A stretch of DNA of 56,634 nt from a virus, in the IMG/VR virus record IMGVR_UViG_3300025655_000043, positions 1 through 56,634 of that record; one strand, given 5' to 3'. Positions 43,835 to 51,051 of this stretch are shown here, piece by piece. The notes below the pieces were generated by a model, which did no database searches, was not told the DNA's origin, and saw only the letters and a list, made by a program, of their open reading frames with translations. The position numbers and the translations under genes were made by a program. Positions within the stretch are counted from its first letter, which is position 1. Every line of letters starts with the position of its first letter.

Positions 43835-44197
43835 TTATTTGCTCCTCTCTGCGATGCGAGCGCGGTTGGCAGAGATTGCTTCACCGTCGGGGATCCAATG
43901 GCACCACCAGTCCTTGGCAAGGATGCCGGTGGGCGGCGGCGTGTCGTAACCGACCTTGTAGCCGCGACGCAGCATCTCGCCGCGCAGCTGGTAGAAGCGT
44001 TGCGTGCAGAACGTGAGCCGCTTGTAAAAGAACTTCACGTGACCGGTGCCGAGAGTATACCGCTCTGGGGCGGTGACCTTGCGGTTGGCGTGGTAGGCTT
44101 TGGCAGCCAACGTGAACACGCGAGGCAACTCTTTCCATTCAGCCAACAGGTGTTGGCGCGACAACTCTTGCGGTGGGACGCAGTTGATCCGTGTCAT
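43835..44197 (-). CDS. denV: T4 endonuclease V homologue (pyrimidine-dimer glycosylase)
   Basis: 120 residues, starting MTRINCVPPQELSRQHLLAEWKELPRVF, which closely follows T4 DenV ([28 protein letters not shown]). The nucleophile Thr2, Arg3, catalytic Glu23 and Arg26 are kept; T4 Arg22 is Lys here. GTGHVKFFYKRLTF matches T4 GAGHVTFFYDKLEF. It should remove cyclobutane pyrimidine dimers from UV-damaged DNA. Next to ThyX in the early block. Slightly shorter than T4 DenV (138). Confidence 0.93.
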   Translation of the reverse strand: MTRINCVPPQELSRQHLLAEWKELPRVFTLAAKAYHANRKVTAPERYTLGTGHVKFFYKRLTFCTQRFYQLRGEMLRRGYKVGYDTPPPTGILAKDWWCHWIPDGEAISANRARIAERSK

Positions 44198-44200
44198 GGC

Positions 44201-44920
44201 TCAACCTCCCTTGCGCATCTTGTCGACGATCTTGAGCAGCTTGCCCTTCTTGAGCAGGTCACCGCCGTACTCACGTTGCGCGAATTCCTCGATCTCGGCA
44301 AAGTAGTCGCGTCCCTCTTGGAACAAGAACTTCTCTGCCCATGGGTGCACTTCGAGCACAGCGTCCACCATTGCGTTGACGACCTGCTGGTACTCGCCTT
44401 GCGTGCGACCACCGGTGCGGGACTTGGCCAGATCGACGAAGGTTCGCAGGTTGAACTTGCACACGATGTTGGTGGAGATGTTGGTGGGCAGAACGCCGCG
44501 TGCGTCCTCGACCGCGTGACCCATGTCGAGCAGCTTGTTGTAGGTGTGCTTGATGACGGCGAGGCACTGGTTGACGGCTTCCATGGCGGCGGGATCGGCT
44601 TTGATCTTGTCGCTGTGGATGTATTCGAACTCTCCCATGTTCAGCACGCGCATCGTCTGCTGGGCGTAGGACGCCTGACGGGTGCGAACTTGTTGATGCG
44701 TGTACGCTCGGCTCACGCCTTCCACGAGGAACACGTAGTCCACGAACTCCCAACTGGAGGGAATCGTGTTGGCCATGTATTCCAACTCAGCCATCTTCTC
44801 GGTGTGGGACTTGGCGCGGATCTCGTCCAGCAGTCCTGGGGACATTGTCAGACGCGTCGCCTTCGTGAACATCAAGAGGTTCTCGGCGTCAGGGGTGTAG
44901 CTAATTAAAGTGACTTTCAT
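44201..44920 (-). CDS. thyX: Flavin-dependent thymidylate synthase ThyX
   Basis: 239 residues. The ThyX signature appears as RTRQASYAQQTMR (79-91): RxRxxS is present, with Thr in the place of the usual His. VKFNLRTFVDL is replaced here by CKFNLRTFVDLAKS, another conserved block binding dUMP/FAD. It makes dTMP from dUMP using FAD and methylene-tetrahydrofolate, supplying thymidine for phage DNA. The start follows the GGAGAACTGCA leader. Confidence 0.92.
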   Translation of the reverse strand: MKVTLISYTPDAENLLMFTKATRLTMSPGLLDEIRAKSHTEKMAELEYMANTIPSSWEFVDYVFLVEGVSRAYTHQQVRTRQASYAQQTMRVLNMGEFEYIHSDKIKADPAAMEAVNQCLAVIKHTYNKLLDMGHAVEDARGVLPTNISTNIVCKFNLRTFVDLAKSRTGGRTQGEYQQVVNAMVDAVLEVHPWAEKFLFQEGRDYFAEIEEFAQREYGGDLLKKGKLLKIVDKMRKGG

Positions 44921-44945
44921 TGCAGTTCTCCGTTCTGAGGTTTTT

Positions 44946-44968
44946 GCGAGGGGTGGTCAGCCCCTCGC
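44946..44968 (-). other. Intercistronic hairpin before thyX
   Basis: GCGAGGGG / CCCCTCGC, a perfect 8-pair stem with a 7-base loop, between the 44977-45387 gene and thyX. On the minus strand it is followed by AAAAA rather than T, so it is not a standard terminator; it may stabilise or separate the messages. Confidence 0.55.
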
Positions 44969-44976
44969 GGTTGGGG

Positions 44977-45387
44977 TTACATCAATACGAATTCATGACC
45001 ATCGAATTCAGCCTTGCCATCCGCTTTGAGTTTCATGCGGAACTTGATGTGGGAGCCAATCGGCAGTCCTAGCGCGACGAACGCTGCTCGCACCGACTTG
45101 TATTCGGCTTTGCCGTTAACCAGCACACCGTTGCGTTGAGAACGAGCAGCCTTCACGCCAGCGTCAGACCAGCTGGCCGCTACTGCCGTGCTGCGTGCTT
45201 CGTTCTTGGGCTTGGTTTCAACTTGGGTTTCCATAGGTTTCTCCTGAAGGGATGGGTGTGCAGCACGCGCATTCTTCAGTTGCCGGATGCCTGCTGCACG
45301 CGATGAAAACTTCTTGATGCACTTGCCGGTGAGTTGGTTGTACTCGGCAACCATCGATGAAGTGGTCATTTGGTTGATGTCAAACAT
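44977..45387 (-). CDS. Hypothetical protein with two likely starts
   Basis: 136 residues from 45387 behind GGAGAACTGCT. An internal ATG at 45234 (METQVETKPKNEAR) has its own strong site, AGGAGAAACCT, and would give an 85-residue protein. The N-terminal part (MVAEYNQLTGKCIKKFSSRAAGIRQL) is a small helical module I have seen in phage and plasmid proteins. The C-terminal part (GVLVNGKAEYKSVRAAFVALGLPIG) looks like a small nucleic-acid-binding or SAP/HTH-like fold. No firm function. Confidence 0.65.
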   Translation of the reverse strand: MFDINQMTTSSMVAEYNQLTGKCIKKFSSRAAGIRQLKNARAAHPSLQEKPMETQVETKPKNEARSTAVAASWSDAGVKAARSQRNGVLVNGKAEYKSVRAAFVALGLPIGSHIKFRMKLKADGKAEFDGHEFVLM

Positions 45388-45402
45388 AGCAGTTCTCCGT
45401 TC

Positions 45403-45570
45403 TCAGTTAACTCGCGCACGGGTGATCCACCCCTGCTCGTACAACTCGCCTACGGTCATGTCACCGCATTCGAGCAGCATTGCGAAATGTTCGATTGCCT
45501 TTTCTTCGCTGTCGTAGAGCGTGAACTCCGTGCGGTCGTCAAGGTCGATGTAGCAGACGTAAACTTCCAT
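45403..45570 (-). CDS. Small hypothetical protein, 55 residues
   Basis: Starts at an ATG behind GAGGAGCGCGGCC. Acidic, with MEVYVCYIDLDDRTEFTLYDSEEKAIEHFAMLLE then a short C-terminal helix-turn. No known domain; fits the run of short early proteins that often act on host functions. Confidence 0.6.
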   Translation of the reverse strand: MEVYVCYIDLDDRTEFTLYDSEEKAIEHFAMLLECGDMTVGELYEQGWITRARVN

Positions 45571-45581
45571 GGCCGCGCTCC

Positions 45582-45755
45582 TCACAGGGTTGGTTGCTGC
45601 ACGGAGACCGTGTAGCCCAAGTCTCGGATCTGCGCGATTGCGCGGTCGGTGAAGGTCTTGGTGCCGATCAGGTCGGCCAGCTTGCGCGCAGTGTCGCAAA
45701 CGGGATACACTGCGCGGTTGCCGAAGTTGTTGGTGATGCGGACGATGATGTTCAT
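45582..45755 (-). CDS. Small hypothetical protein, 57 residues
   Basis: Starts at an ATG behind TTGAGGAGGTCGCC. MNIIVRITNNFGNRAVYPVCDTARKLADLIGTKTF then IAQIRDLGYTVSVQQP: a beta-alpha-beta-like miniature fold. No known domain. Lies 11 bases before the next gene in the early cluster. Confidence 0.6.
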   Translation of the reverse strand: MNIIVRITNNFGNRAVYPVCDTARKLADLIGTKTFTDRAIAQIRDLGYTVSVQQPTL

Positions 45756-45765
45756 GGCGACCTCC

Positions 45766-45963
45766 TCAACCAACAACATTGAAGTGAAAGTGGATGCCGT
45801 TCTGCATGGCGACTTCGCCGACGAACACGGGGAAGAACCGTCCGTCCTCGCTCGTCATGATGAAGTGGCGCAGACCCTCGAAACCTTTCTTGGCAACAGC
45901 TTTGCGGGCATTGTCAGCGGTGGCATAGGTCTTCGGGGCGGTGATGGTGAATTCGCGGTTCAT
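45766..45963 (-). CDS. Small hypothetical protein, 65 residues
   Basis: MNREFTITAPKTYATADNARKAVAKKGFEGLRHFIMTSEDGRFFPVF: basic N-terminal half, beta-rich C-terminal half. No domain recognised. It is first on an early transcript with its own promoter (46011-46039), leader hairpin and two GAACTG-type leader repeats, so it is probably strongly expressed early. Confidence 0.65.
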   Translation of the reverse strand: MNREFTITAPKTYATADNARKAVAKKGFEGLRHFIMTSEDGRFFPVFVGEVAMQNGIHFHFNVVG

Positions 45964-45988
45964 GGTGTTCTCCAGTTCTTCAGTTCTC

Positions 45989-46003
45989 CGGTCACGTCGA
46001 CCG
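45989..46003 (-). promoter_or_regulatory. 5' leader hairpin
   Basis: CGGTC / GACCG, 5-pair stem with 5-base loop, 7 bases behind the -10 box of the promoter at 46011-46039. Confidence 0.5.
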
Positions 46004-46010
46004 TAACAGT

Positions 46011-46039
46011 ATTATCCAACATATTTTTCTGTCCGGCAA
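46011..46039 (-). promoter_or_regulatory. Early promoter of small-gene cluster
   Basis: Minus strand TTGCCG (46039-46034), 17-base spacer, GATAAT (46016-46011). Confidence 0.8.
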
Positions 46040-46042
46040 CAT

Positions 46043-46954
46043 TTATTTTGCATTCGCTCGCATGCGGTCGTAAGTCGTTGTGTTCATTAGCTTTTTCAAC
46101 ACTGCCACGTCCTGAATCACGTCGTCTAGGAGCAGGTTGCGCCACGTTCCGAACCGTCCGAGGCTGAAGATGTTGTGCTCGTGGGTGAGGTAGAAGATGA
46201 ACTGCTTGCGCCAGGAGTCGTTGATCTTGGCGATCTTGCCGTAGCGTTGTGACACCTTCTCTATAGGCACGCAGTCGCGCTCGCTCAACCCGAACGCTTC
46301 GAACAGTGGGTAGTCGTCAGAGGCGTCCACGTACTCCGCGATGAGCAGGTCGCCAGTGATGCTGGCGCGGTACAAACTGGTTTCCAGTCCTGGGAAGTAC
46401 ACCGTCTGAAACACATCAGCGTTCGGCACGCGCCACCGCCGCACCGTGATCGCCTCGTGGCTGAAGGTTGGTGCTGATTCAATGAACTCGCGGCTCAGTT
46501 CGTTGGCCATGAACTTGACCATCACGTTCATCGGGAGCGTGCTGATGGCCGGTTCTTTTTCGGTCAACACCTCCTCACGCGTCAAGGCGTGGTTCCAAGT
46601 GATGCGACCGGCGCACCGCTCGATCAGGAGGCTGATGAAGTCTTCCGGTGCGATGAACCGCTCGGACGTTTCGAGGTTCCAGATGCTGCGGTCAGCCAAC
46701 CGCCCGATCACTTTGCGCGAGTACCAGTTGGCGAGTTGGATGCTCGGCGCAACACTCTTGCCGTCCAGCCACAACCCCTTGTGCACCTTCACCTTGCGGA
46801 AGTCGATGCCGACCGCGTCTCCAACGGCTGAACTCCTGAACCGCAAAACAGCCTTGTGCTGACCGGTGTTCTCTGGCGACGCTTCGAAGAGACGCGCCTG
46901 TTGAAACATGCATCCGGCGAGCAAACCCGCGATGCCAGCACCATAGATCTTCAT
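46043..46954 (-). CDS. FAD-type oxidoreductase, UDP-galactopyranose-mutase-like
   Basis: 303 residues. The N-terminus MKIYGAGIAGLLAGCMF is a dinucleotide-binding GxGxxG Rossmann motif. Near the C-terminus FSLGRFGTWRNLLLDDVIQDV resembles the GR-(F/Y) then helix block of UDP-galactopyranose mutase and related amine-oxidase-like flavoproteins. The middle is divergent. Substrate unknown; it may act on sugar nucleotides, DNA modification or the host surface. It is the first gene of the leftward early block, with its own promoter and GGAGAACATAAC leader. Confidence 0.7.
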   Translation of the reverse strand: MKIYGAGIAGLLAGCMFQQARLFEASPENTGQHKAVLRFRSSAVGDAVGIDFRKVKVHKGLWLDGKSVAPSIQLANWYSRKVIGRLADRSIWNLETSERFIAPEDFISLLIERCAGRITWNHALTREEVLTEKEPAISTLPMNVMVKFMANELSREFIESAPTFSHEAITVRRWRVPNADVFQTVYFPGLETSLYRASITGDLLIAEYVDASDDYPLFEAFGLSERDCVPIEKVSQRYGKIAKINDSWRKQFIFYLTHEHNIFSLGRFGTWRNLLLDDVIQDVAVLKKLMNTTTYDRMRANAK

Positions 46955-46986
46955 GTTATGTTCTCCGTTCTGAGTTCAGTCACGTT

Positions 46987-47015
46987 ATTATGACGCAGTC
47001 CTGCAACGATGGCAA
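46987..47015 (-). promoter_or_regulatory. Leftward early promoter of oxidoreductase gene
   Basis: Minus strand TTGCCA (47015-47010), 17-base spacer, CATAAT (46992-46987). It stands back to back with the rightward promoter at 47042-47070. Confidence 0.82.
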
Positions 47016-47041
47016 CTTATTTTTGCATCACAAGAAATAGT

Positions 47042-47070
47042 TTGCCTTCTTGGCGAAGACGACCGATAAT
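47042..47070 (+). promoter_or_regulatory. Rightward early promoter of replication block
   Basis: TTGCCT (47042-47047), 17-base spacer, GATAAT (47065-47070), 77 bases before the 47147 gene. Confidence 0.8.
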
Positions 47071-47090
47071 ATCAGAGCCGAAAATAACCG

Positions 47091-47119
47091 TTGCGAAAGT
47101 TTGAAGACCACGGCATACT
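47091..47119 (+). promoter_or_regulatory. Possible second rightward promoter
   Basis: TTGCGA (47091-47096), 17-base spacer, CATACT (47114-47119), with the GGAGAACTGAAG leader just behind. Weaker match than the promoter at 47042. Confidence 0.45.
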
Positions 47120-47146
47120 CGCAACACCAAACTGGAGAACTGAAGA

Positions 47147-47485
47147 ATGCCGAAAGTTTACATAACACAAGTGCCGAACCGGCGCGACCCTGAGACGAAC
47201 ACATTCGTCCCTACGGTCAACATTGCTCCCGCAGCTGAACACGGTGAACCCGTGATCCTCATGCCTCCTCGGTCGTCGTTCTTCGCGACGTCGGACTTGG
47301 TGAAGCAGCTGCGTGAGAAACTAGAGCACTACGACTACGAAGCTGGCGACAGCATCGTGGCCATGGGCGACCCCGCTGTCATCGCTGTTGCTTGTGCACT
47401 GCTCGGCAAGTTGCACGGGCGGTTCCAAGTGTTGAAGTGGGACAAGAATGTGGGGCGGTACATACCGTCACACGTGAGTGTTTAA
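47147..47485 (+). CDS. Conserved hypothetical replication-block protein, 112 residues
   Basis: MPKVYITQVPNRRDPETNTFVPTVNIAPAAEHGEPVILMPP then LVKQLREKLEHYDYEAGDSIVAMGDPAVIAVACALLGKLHGRFQVLKWD. The C-terminal half has a nucleotide-binding-like helix-strand pattern but no known motif. It is the first gene after the divergent promoter pair, behind the GGAGAACTGAAG leader, so early expression is likely. Confidence 0.68.
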   Translation: MPKVYITQVPNRRDPETNTFVPTVNIAPAAEHGEPVILMPPRSSFFATSDLVKQLREKLEHYDYEAGDSIVAMGDPAVIAVACALLGKLHGRFQVLKWDKNVGRYIPSHVSV

Positions 47486-47505
47486 CTGAGAAAGGAGAAA
47501 GTAGG

Positions 47506-48006
47506 ATGTCTATCACACTAGACGAAATGACCGCCTTGGCTCGCGCCTTGGTGGATGCGGACTCGGCTGTTGAAGAGGCTGAAGCCGCGCTGAAGCACAC
47601 CAAGGAGGTTGCGCGCATCTTGCGCGAAGAAACAATCCCCTCGGCAATGCAAGAACTGGGCATCGAGAAACTTGAACTCAGCACCGGTCAGAAGATCACC
47701 ATCTCCCAAGAGGTGTACGCTTCCATCCCAGCTGCGAGCAAAGACGACGCTCACCGTTGGCTGGAGGCGAATGGGTTCGGCGGCTTGATCAAGGTCGGCG
47801 TCACCACCCAGTACGGCAAGGGCGAACGCGACGCCGCTCTCACGTTGTTCCGTGACCTTGTTGGTCGCGGTCTCAGCGCCAAGTTCGACGAGAGCGTTCA
47901 CCCTCAGACGTTGAAGGCGTTCCTCAAGGAACAAATTTCCTCCGGCAACAACGTGCCGCTGGAACTGTTTGGTGCGCGTCCTGTCTGGACCGCAAAGATC
48001 AAGTAA
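47506..48006 (+). CDS. Conserved hypothetical protein near ssDNA-binding gene
   Basis: 166 residues from the ATG behind AAAGGAGAAAGTAGG (upstream in-frame codons have no ribosome site). An N-terminal helix (MSITLDEMTALARALVDADSAVEEAEAALKHTKEVARILREE in pieces) is coiled coil. The centre reads ELSTGQKITISQEVYASIPAASKDDAHRWLEANGFGGLIKVGV, a pattern I know from small phage proteins next to ssDNA-binding proteins. Function not established; likely a replication or recombination partner. Confidence 0.7.
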   Translation: MSITLDEMTALARALVDADSAVEEAEAALKHTKEVARILREETIPSAMQELGIEKLELSTGQKITISQEVYASIPAASKDDAHRWLEANGFGGLIKVGVTTQYGKGERDAALTLFRDLVGRGLSAKFDESVHPQTLKAFLKEQISSGNNVPLELFGARPVWTAKIK

Positions 48007-48029
48007 CCCAACTCTCAAGGAGAATCATC

Positions 48030-48812
48030 ATGGCTACAAAACCCAAAACCGATGTCGCAGTGAAAGACGACAAGAACCTCCCGATGGCAATGATGGCGGA
48101 CATGGCCGCCGACGCTGGCATGGGGCTGGAAGGCGCGGACAAAGACTCGTTCGCAATACCGTTCATCGCGATGCTGCAAGGTCTTTCGCCGCAACTGGAA
48201 ACAGTCGAAAGCGCAAAGCCCGGACTGTTCATCAACACCATCACCAACGAGGTGTTCAAGGAGGCGTTGGTCGTGCCGTGCGCGTACCAGCGGCGTTACC
48301 TGCGTTGGGCTCCGCGCGACGCTGGCGGCGGCTACAAGGGCGACTTCAGCCCGATCGATGTCGAAACCGGCAAGCTGCTCAACGTGGAACGCGGCGACGA
48401 TGGGCGTCTGCGGATCGACGGCGACGAGTTGAAGGACACGCGCAATCACTTTGTCCTCGTGCGCTCGACGAGCGGCGTGTGGCAACCAGCGTTGCTGTCG
48501 CTCAGTTCCACGCAGATCAAGAAGTCGAAGCGTTGGATGAGCCTCATTCAAGGCATCGAGATGCGCAACCCGCAAGGCAAGCCGTTCACCCCTCCCTCGT
48601 TCAGCCACGTGTACAAACTCACAGGCGTGAAGGAGGAAAACTCGAAAGGCTCTTGGTGGGGCATCAACATCGAGGTTGTGGAGCCGGTGGCTGATCAAGA
48701 CCTCTACCTCAAGGCTCGTGAGTTCAGCAAGCAGGTCGCTGCAGGCGAGGTGAAAGTCTCTGAGCCCGTCTCTGACGCGGTGCACGAAGAAGGCGGCGAC
48801 GACCGCTTCTAA
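48030..48812 (+). CDS. Probable ssDNA-binding protein
   Basis: 260 residues. IPFIAMLQGLSPQLETVESAKPG and FNTITNEVFKEALVVPCAYQRRYLRWAPRDAGGGYKGDF are the conserved region of a phage family often predicted to bind ssDNA. The C-terminus is acidic and ends in an aromatic residue (HEEGGDDRF), the hallmark of bacterial and T7 ssDNA-binding proteins used to recruit partners. It precedes the primase-polymerase. The assignment is inferred from neighbours and tail. A strong terminator follows. Confidence 0.65.
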   Translation: MATKPKTDVAVKDDKNLPMAMMADMAADAGMGLEGADKDSFAIPFIAMLQGLSPQLETVESAKPGLFINTITNEVFKEALVVPCAYQRRYLRWAPRDAGGGYKGDFSPIDVETGKLLNVERGDDGRLRIDGDELKDTRNHFVLVRSTSGVWQPALLSLSSTQIKKSKRWMSLIQGIEMRNPQGKPFTPPSFSHVYKLTGVKEENSKGSWWGINIEVVEPVADQDLYLKAREFSKQVAAGEVKVSEPVSDAVHEEGGDDRF

Positions 48813-48831
48813 GCCGCATCGCAATCAACTG

Positions 48832-48871
48832 AAAGGCGTGCGGCTGTCCAACAACAGTCGTGCGCCTTTTT
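48832..48871 (+). terminator. Intrinsic terminator after ssDNA-binding gene
   Basis: AAAGGCG-TGCGG-CTGT pairs with ACAG-TCGTG-CGCCTTT (GU pairs allowed) to make a stem of about 16 pairs with a short CCAACA-type loop, followed by TTTTT (48867-48871). It would lower expression of the primase-polymerase relative to the ssDNA-binding protein. Confidence 0.78.
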
Positions 48872-48891
48872 CATCAGAGAGGAGTTCATGA

Positions 48892-51051
48892 ATGAACGAA
48901 ACGCACACAGCTGCGGTCGATTATGCCAAGCGCGGATGGATGGTCTTCCCGCTGCATTCGATCGCTGACGATGGTGTGTGCACTTGTGGGAACGCGGCTT
49001 GCTCAGACGCTGGCAAGCACCCAAGAGTTGCACGCGGCTTGAAGGAAGCGTCGCGCGACCTGAAGCAAATAGACGACTGGTTCGGCGCGAGTGCGCCGCG
49101 CTCCAACATCGGCATCGTCACCGGAGAAATCTCCGGCATCACGGTGCTCGACATCGACGTGGGTGAAGGCAAGTTCGGCGCAGAGTCTTGGGCTGACGCG
49201 ATTGCAGACCACGGCGAACCCAACACGCTCATCGCTGAGACTGGTTCCGGCGGGATGCACGTGATCTTTCAATACAACTCCGCGCTCAAGACAGCCAGCA
49301 ACGTGCTCGGCAAAGGCGTGGACAGCCGCAACGACGGCGGCTACATTGTCGCTGCGCCTTCGCGCCACCGGTCGGGAGGGACTTACAAGTGGCTCAATTG
49401 GGGAACCGCGTTGGCTGTTCTCCCCGCGCATCTCTCGCGCCGCAAAGAAACCCGTGGCCGTCCGAAGAAGGACGACATGTATCGCGGCAAGTACACCATC
49501 GAACAAGTGGCGACGATGCTGGAAAGCGTTCCCGCAGACGACAGGGACTTGTGGCGGTCGGTGGGAATCATTCTCGGCAGAGAGTTTGACCGCGTGGACG
49601 AGGCTTGGACGGTTTACCAAGAGTGGTCTGCAAAGTTCAGCGGCAAGAAAGGTCGCAACCACAACGAGATCATGCACGAGGCGTTCTATGAGTTGAGCCA
49701 GCAGAACGCCGAAAAGCAACTCACCGTCGGCACCATCGTGAAGGCTGCGCTCGACAACGGTTGGGCTCCCAAGAGCGGTGAGGTGCCGCTCGGCAACTTC
49801 ATCTACTACGGTCCAGGCAACAACTACATCTACCGCCCCACCAACAGCTTCTGGATTGCTGCTGCTGTGGACTCAGCCGTGTCGCCGGTGAACGAGAATG
49901 GCAAGTTGATGAAGGCGTCAGATTGGCTGCGCAAGAACGCGCTGGTCACCTCCATGACTTCCGACCCCTCGATCGAAGACGACTACGTGAAAGGCTACGA
50001 TTGCCGCGACGGAGAGGTGGTGGTGAGCGCGGGTGCGGCGTTGTTCAATGCGTACCGCCGCCCGACGATCGAACTGGGCGTGCCCAAGATGGCGCAACCG
50101 TTCCTCGACCACGTGCACCGCATCTTCAACAAGGCAGGCGACGCCGAGCAGTTCCTGAACTACATGGCTCACCGCGTGCAAAAGCCATGGGAGAAACCTC
50201 GGTTCGCGCTGCTGATTGCCGGTGGGCAAGGCGTGGGCAAAGACACGGCGATCGAGTTTTGCTGTCCGGCGATCGGCGCATGGAACGTCTCGAACATCGA
50301 CCCTGGAGCCTTCGAGCAATCCTTCAACGAGTACGCTGCCGCAACGCTCGTGCGCATCTCGGAAGCCGCCAATTTGCACGAGATGTCCAAGTGGGCGTTC
50401 AACGAACGCACCAAGGTGCTGATCGCCGGTTCACCCGACACCTGCCAGATCAATCCCAAGTATGGCCAGAAGTTCTCGGTGCGCATGTACTGCGGCGTGA
50501 TCATCACCACCAACCACCTCGCCAACGGCATCTACATCCCTGAGGACGACCGCCGCTACGACGTGATCGACTGCGCCACCATGGACGAGATGGGACTGCG
50601 CAAGGAAGACGTCCGCCGCCAGTACTTCAGCGACCTGTGGGAGTGGTTCTTCGAAGGCGGTGCGAGCCACGTGGCCGCGTACCTCCACGAGCACGACATC
50701 TCCAAGTTCAACGCAAGCAACGGCCAACGCAAAACCGACGCGCACAAAACGGTCGTGGCTTCCGGCATGACGGGCGACCAATGGCTCGACGACATCCTCG
50801 AAGACATGAACTACCCCGTGGCTGTTCGGTCGGATTGGCTGCTCACCAAGGCGGTTGCCGAAGGCGAAAAGGAAGGCGACATCAAGCGCAAGTTGGCCAA
50901 CTCCATGACCCGCTCCGGCTACACGCTCCATCGCTCGGACAGGAAAGACGGTCGGTGGAAGATCGGCAACAAGGTTGTCACCGTCTACGTGAAAGCAGGC
51001 ACACCCAACGATTACGACCCAACACAGGAGTTGGCCAATGAACCGTTCTAA
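48892..51051 (+). CDS. Primase-polymerase / helicase
   Basis: 719 residues. N-terminal PrimPol (archaeo-eukaryotic primase) domain: cysteine cluster CTCGNAAC (30-37), KHPR, VLDIDV with D87 and D89, and GGMHVIF with H123. A PriCT-like linker (about 200-290) follows. The C-terminal half is an ATPase: Walker A GGQGVGKDT (444-452), then KVLIAGSPD and IITTNH, like the D5/SF3-type helicases fused to such primases. It should make primers and unwind DNA in phage replication. GGAG lies 7 bases before the ATG. Confidence 0.85.
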   Translation: MNETHTAAVDYAKRGWMVFPLHSIADDGVCTCGNAACSDAGKHPRVARGLKEASRDLKQIDDWFGASAPRSNIGIVTGEISGITVLDIDVGEGKFGAESWADAIADHGEPNTLIAETGSGGMHVIFQYNSALKTASNVLGKGVDSRNDGGYIVAAPSRHRSGGTYKWLNWGTALAVLPAHLSRRKETRGRPKKDDMYRGKYTIEQVATMLESVPADDRDLWRSVGIILGREFDRVDEAWTVYQEWSAKFSGKKGRNHNEIMHEAFYELSQQNAEKQLTVGTIVKAALDNGWAPKSGEVPLGNFIYYGPGNNYIYRPTNSFWIAAAVDSAVSPVNENGKLMKASDWLRKNALVTSMTSDPSIEDDYVKGYDCRDGEVVVSAGAALFNAYRRPTIELGVPKMAQPFLDHVHRIFNKAGDAEQFLNYMAHRVQKPWEKPRFALLIAGGQGVGKDTAIEFCCPAIGAWNVSNIDPGAFEQSFNEYAAATLVRISEAANLHEMSKWAFNERTKVLIAGSPDTCQINPKYGQKFSVRMYCGVIITTNHLANGIYIPEDDRRYDVIDCATMDEMGLRKEDVRRQYFSDLWEWFFEGGASHVAAYLHEHDISKFNASNGQRKTDAHKTVVASGMTGDQWLDDILEDMNYPVAVRSDWLLTKAVAEGEKEGDIKRKLANSMTRSGYTLHRSDRKDGRWKIGNKVVTVYVKAGTPNDYDPTQELANEPF

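Noticed and set aside
44946-44968. Hairpin before thyX as an intrinsic terminator
   Set aside because: On the transcribed strand it is followed by A residues, not T; kept only as an unassigned hairpin.
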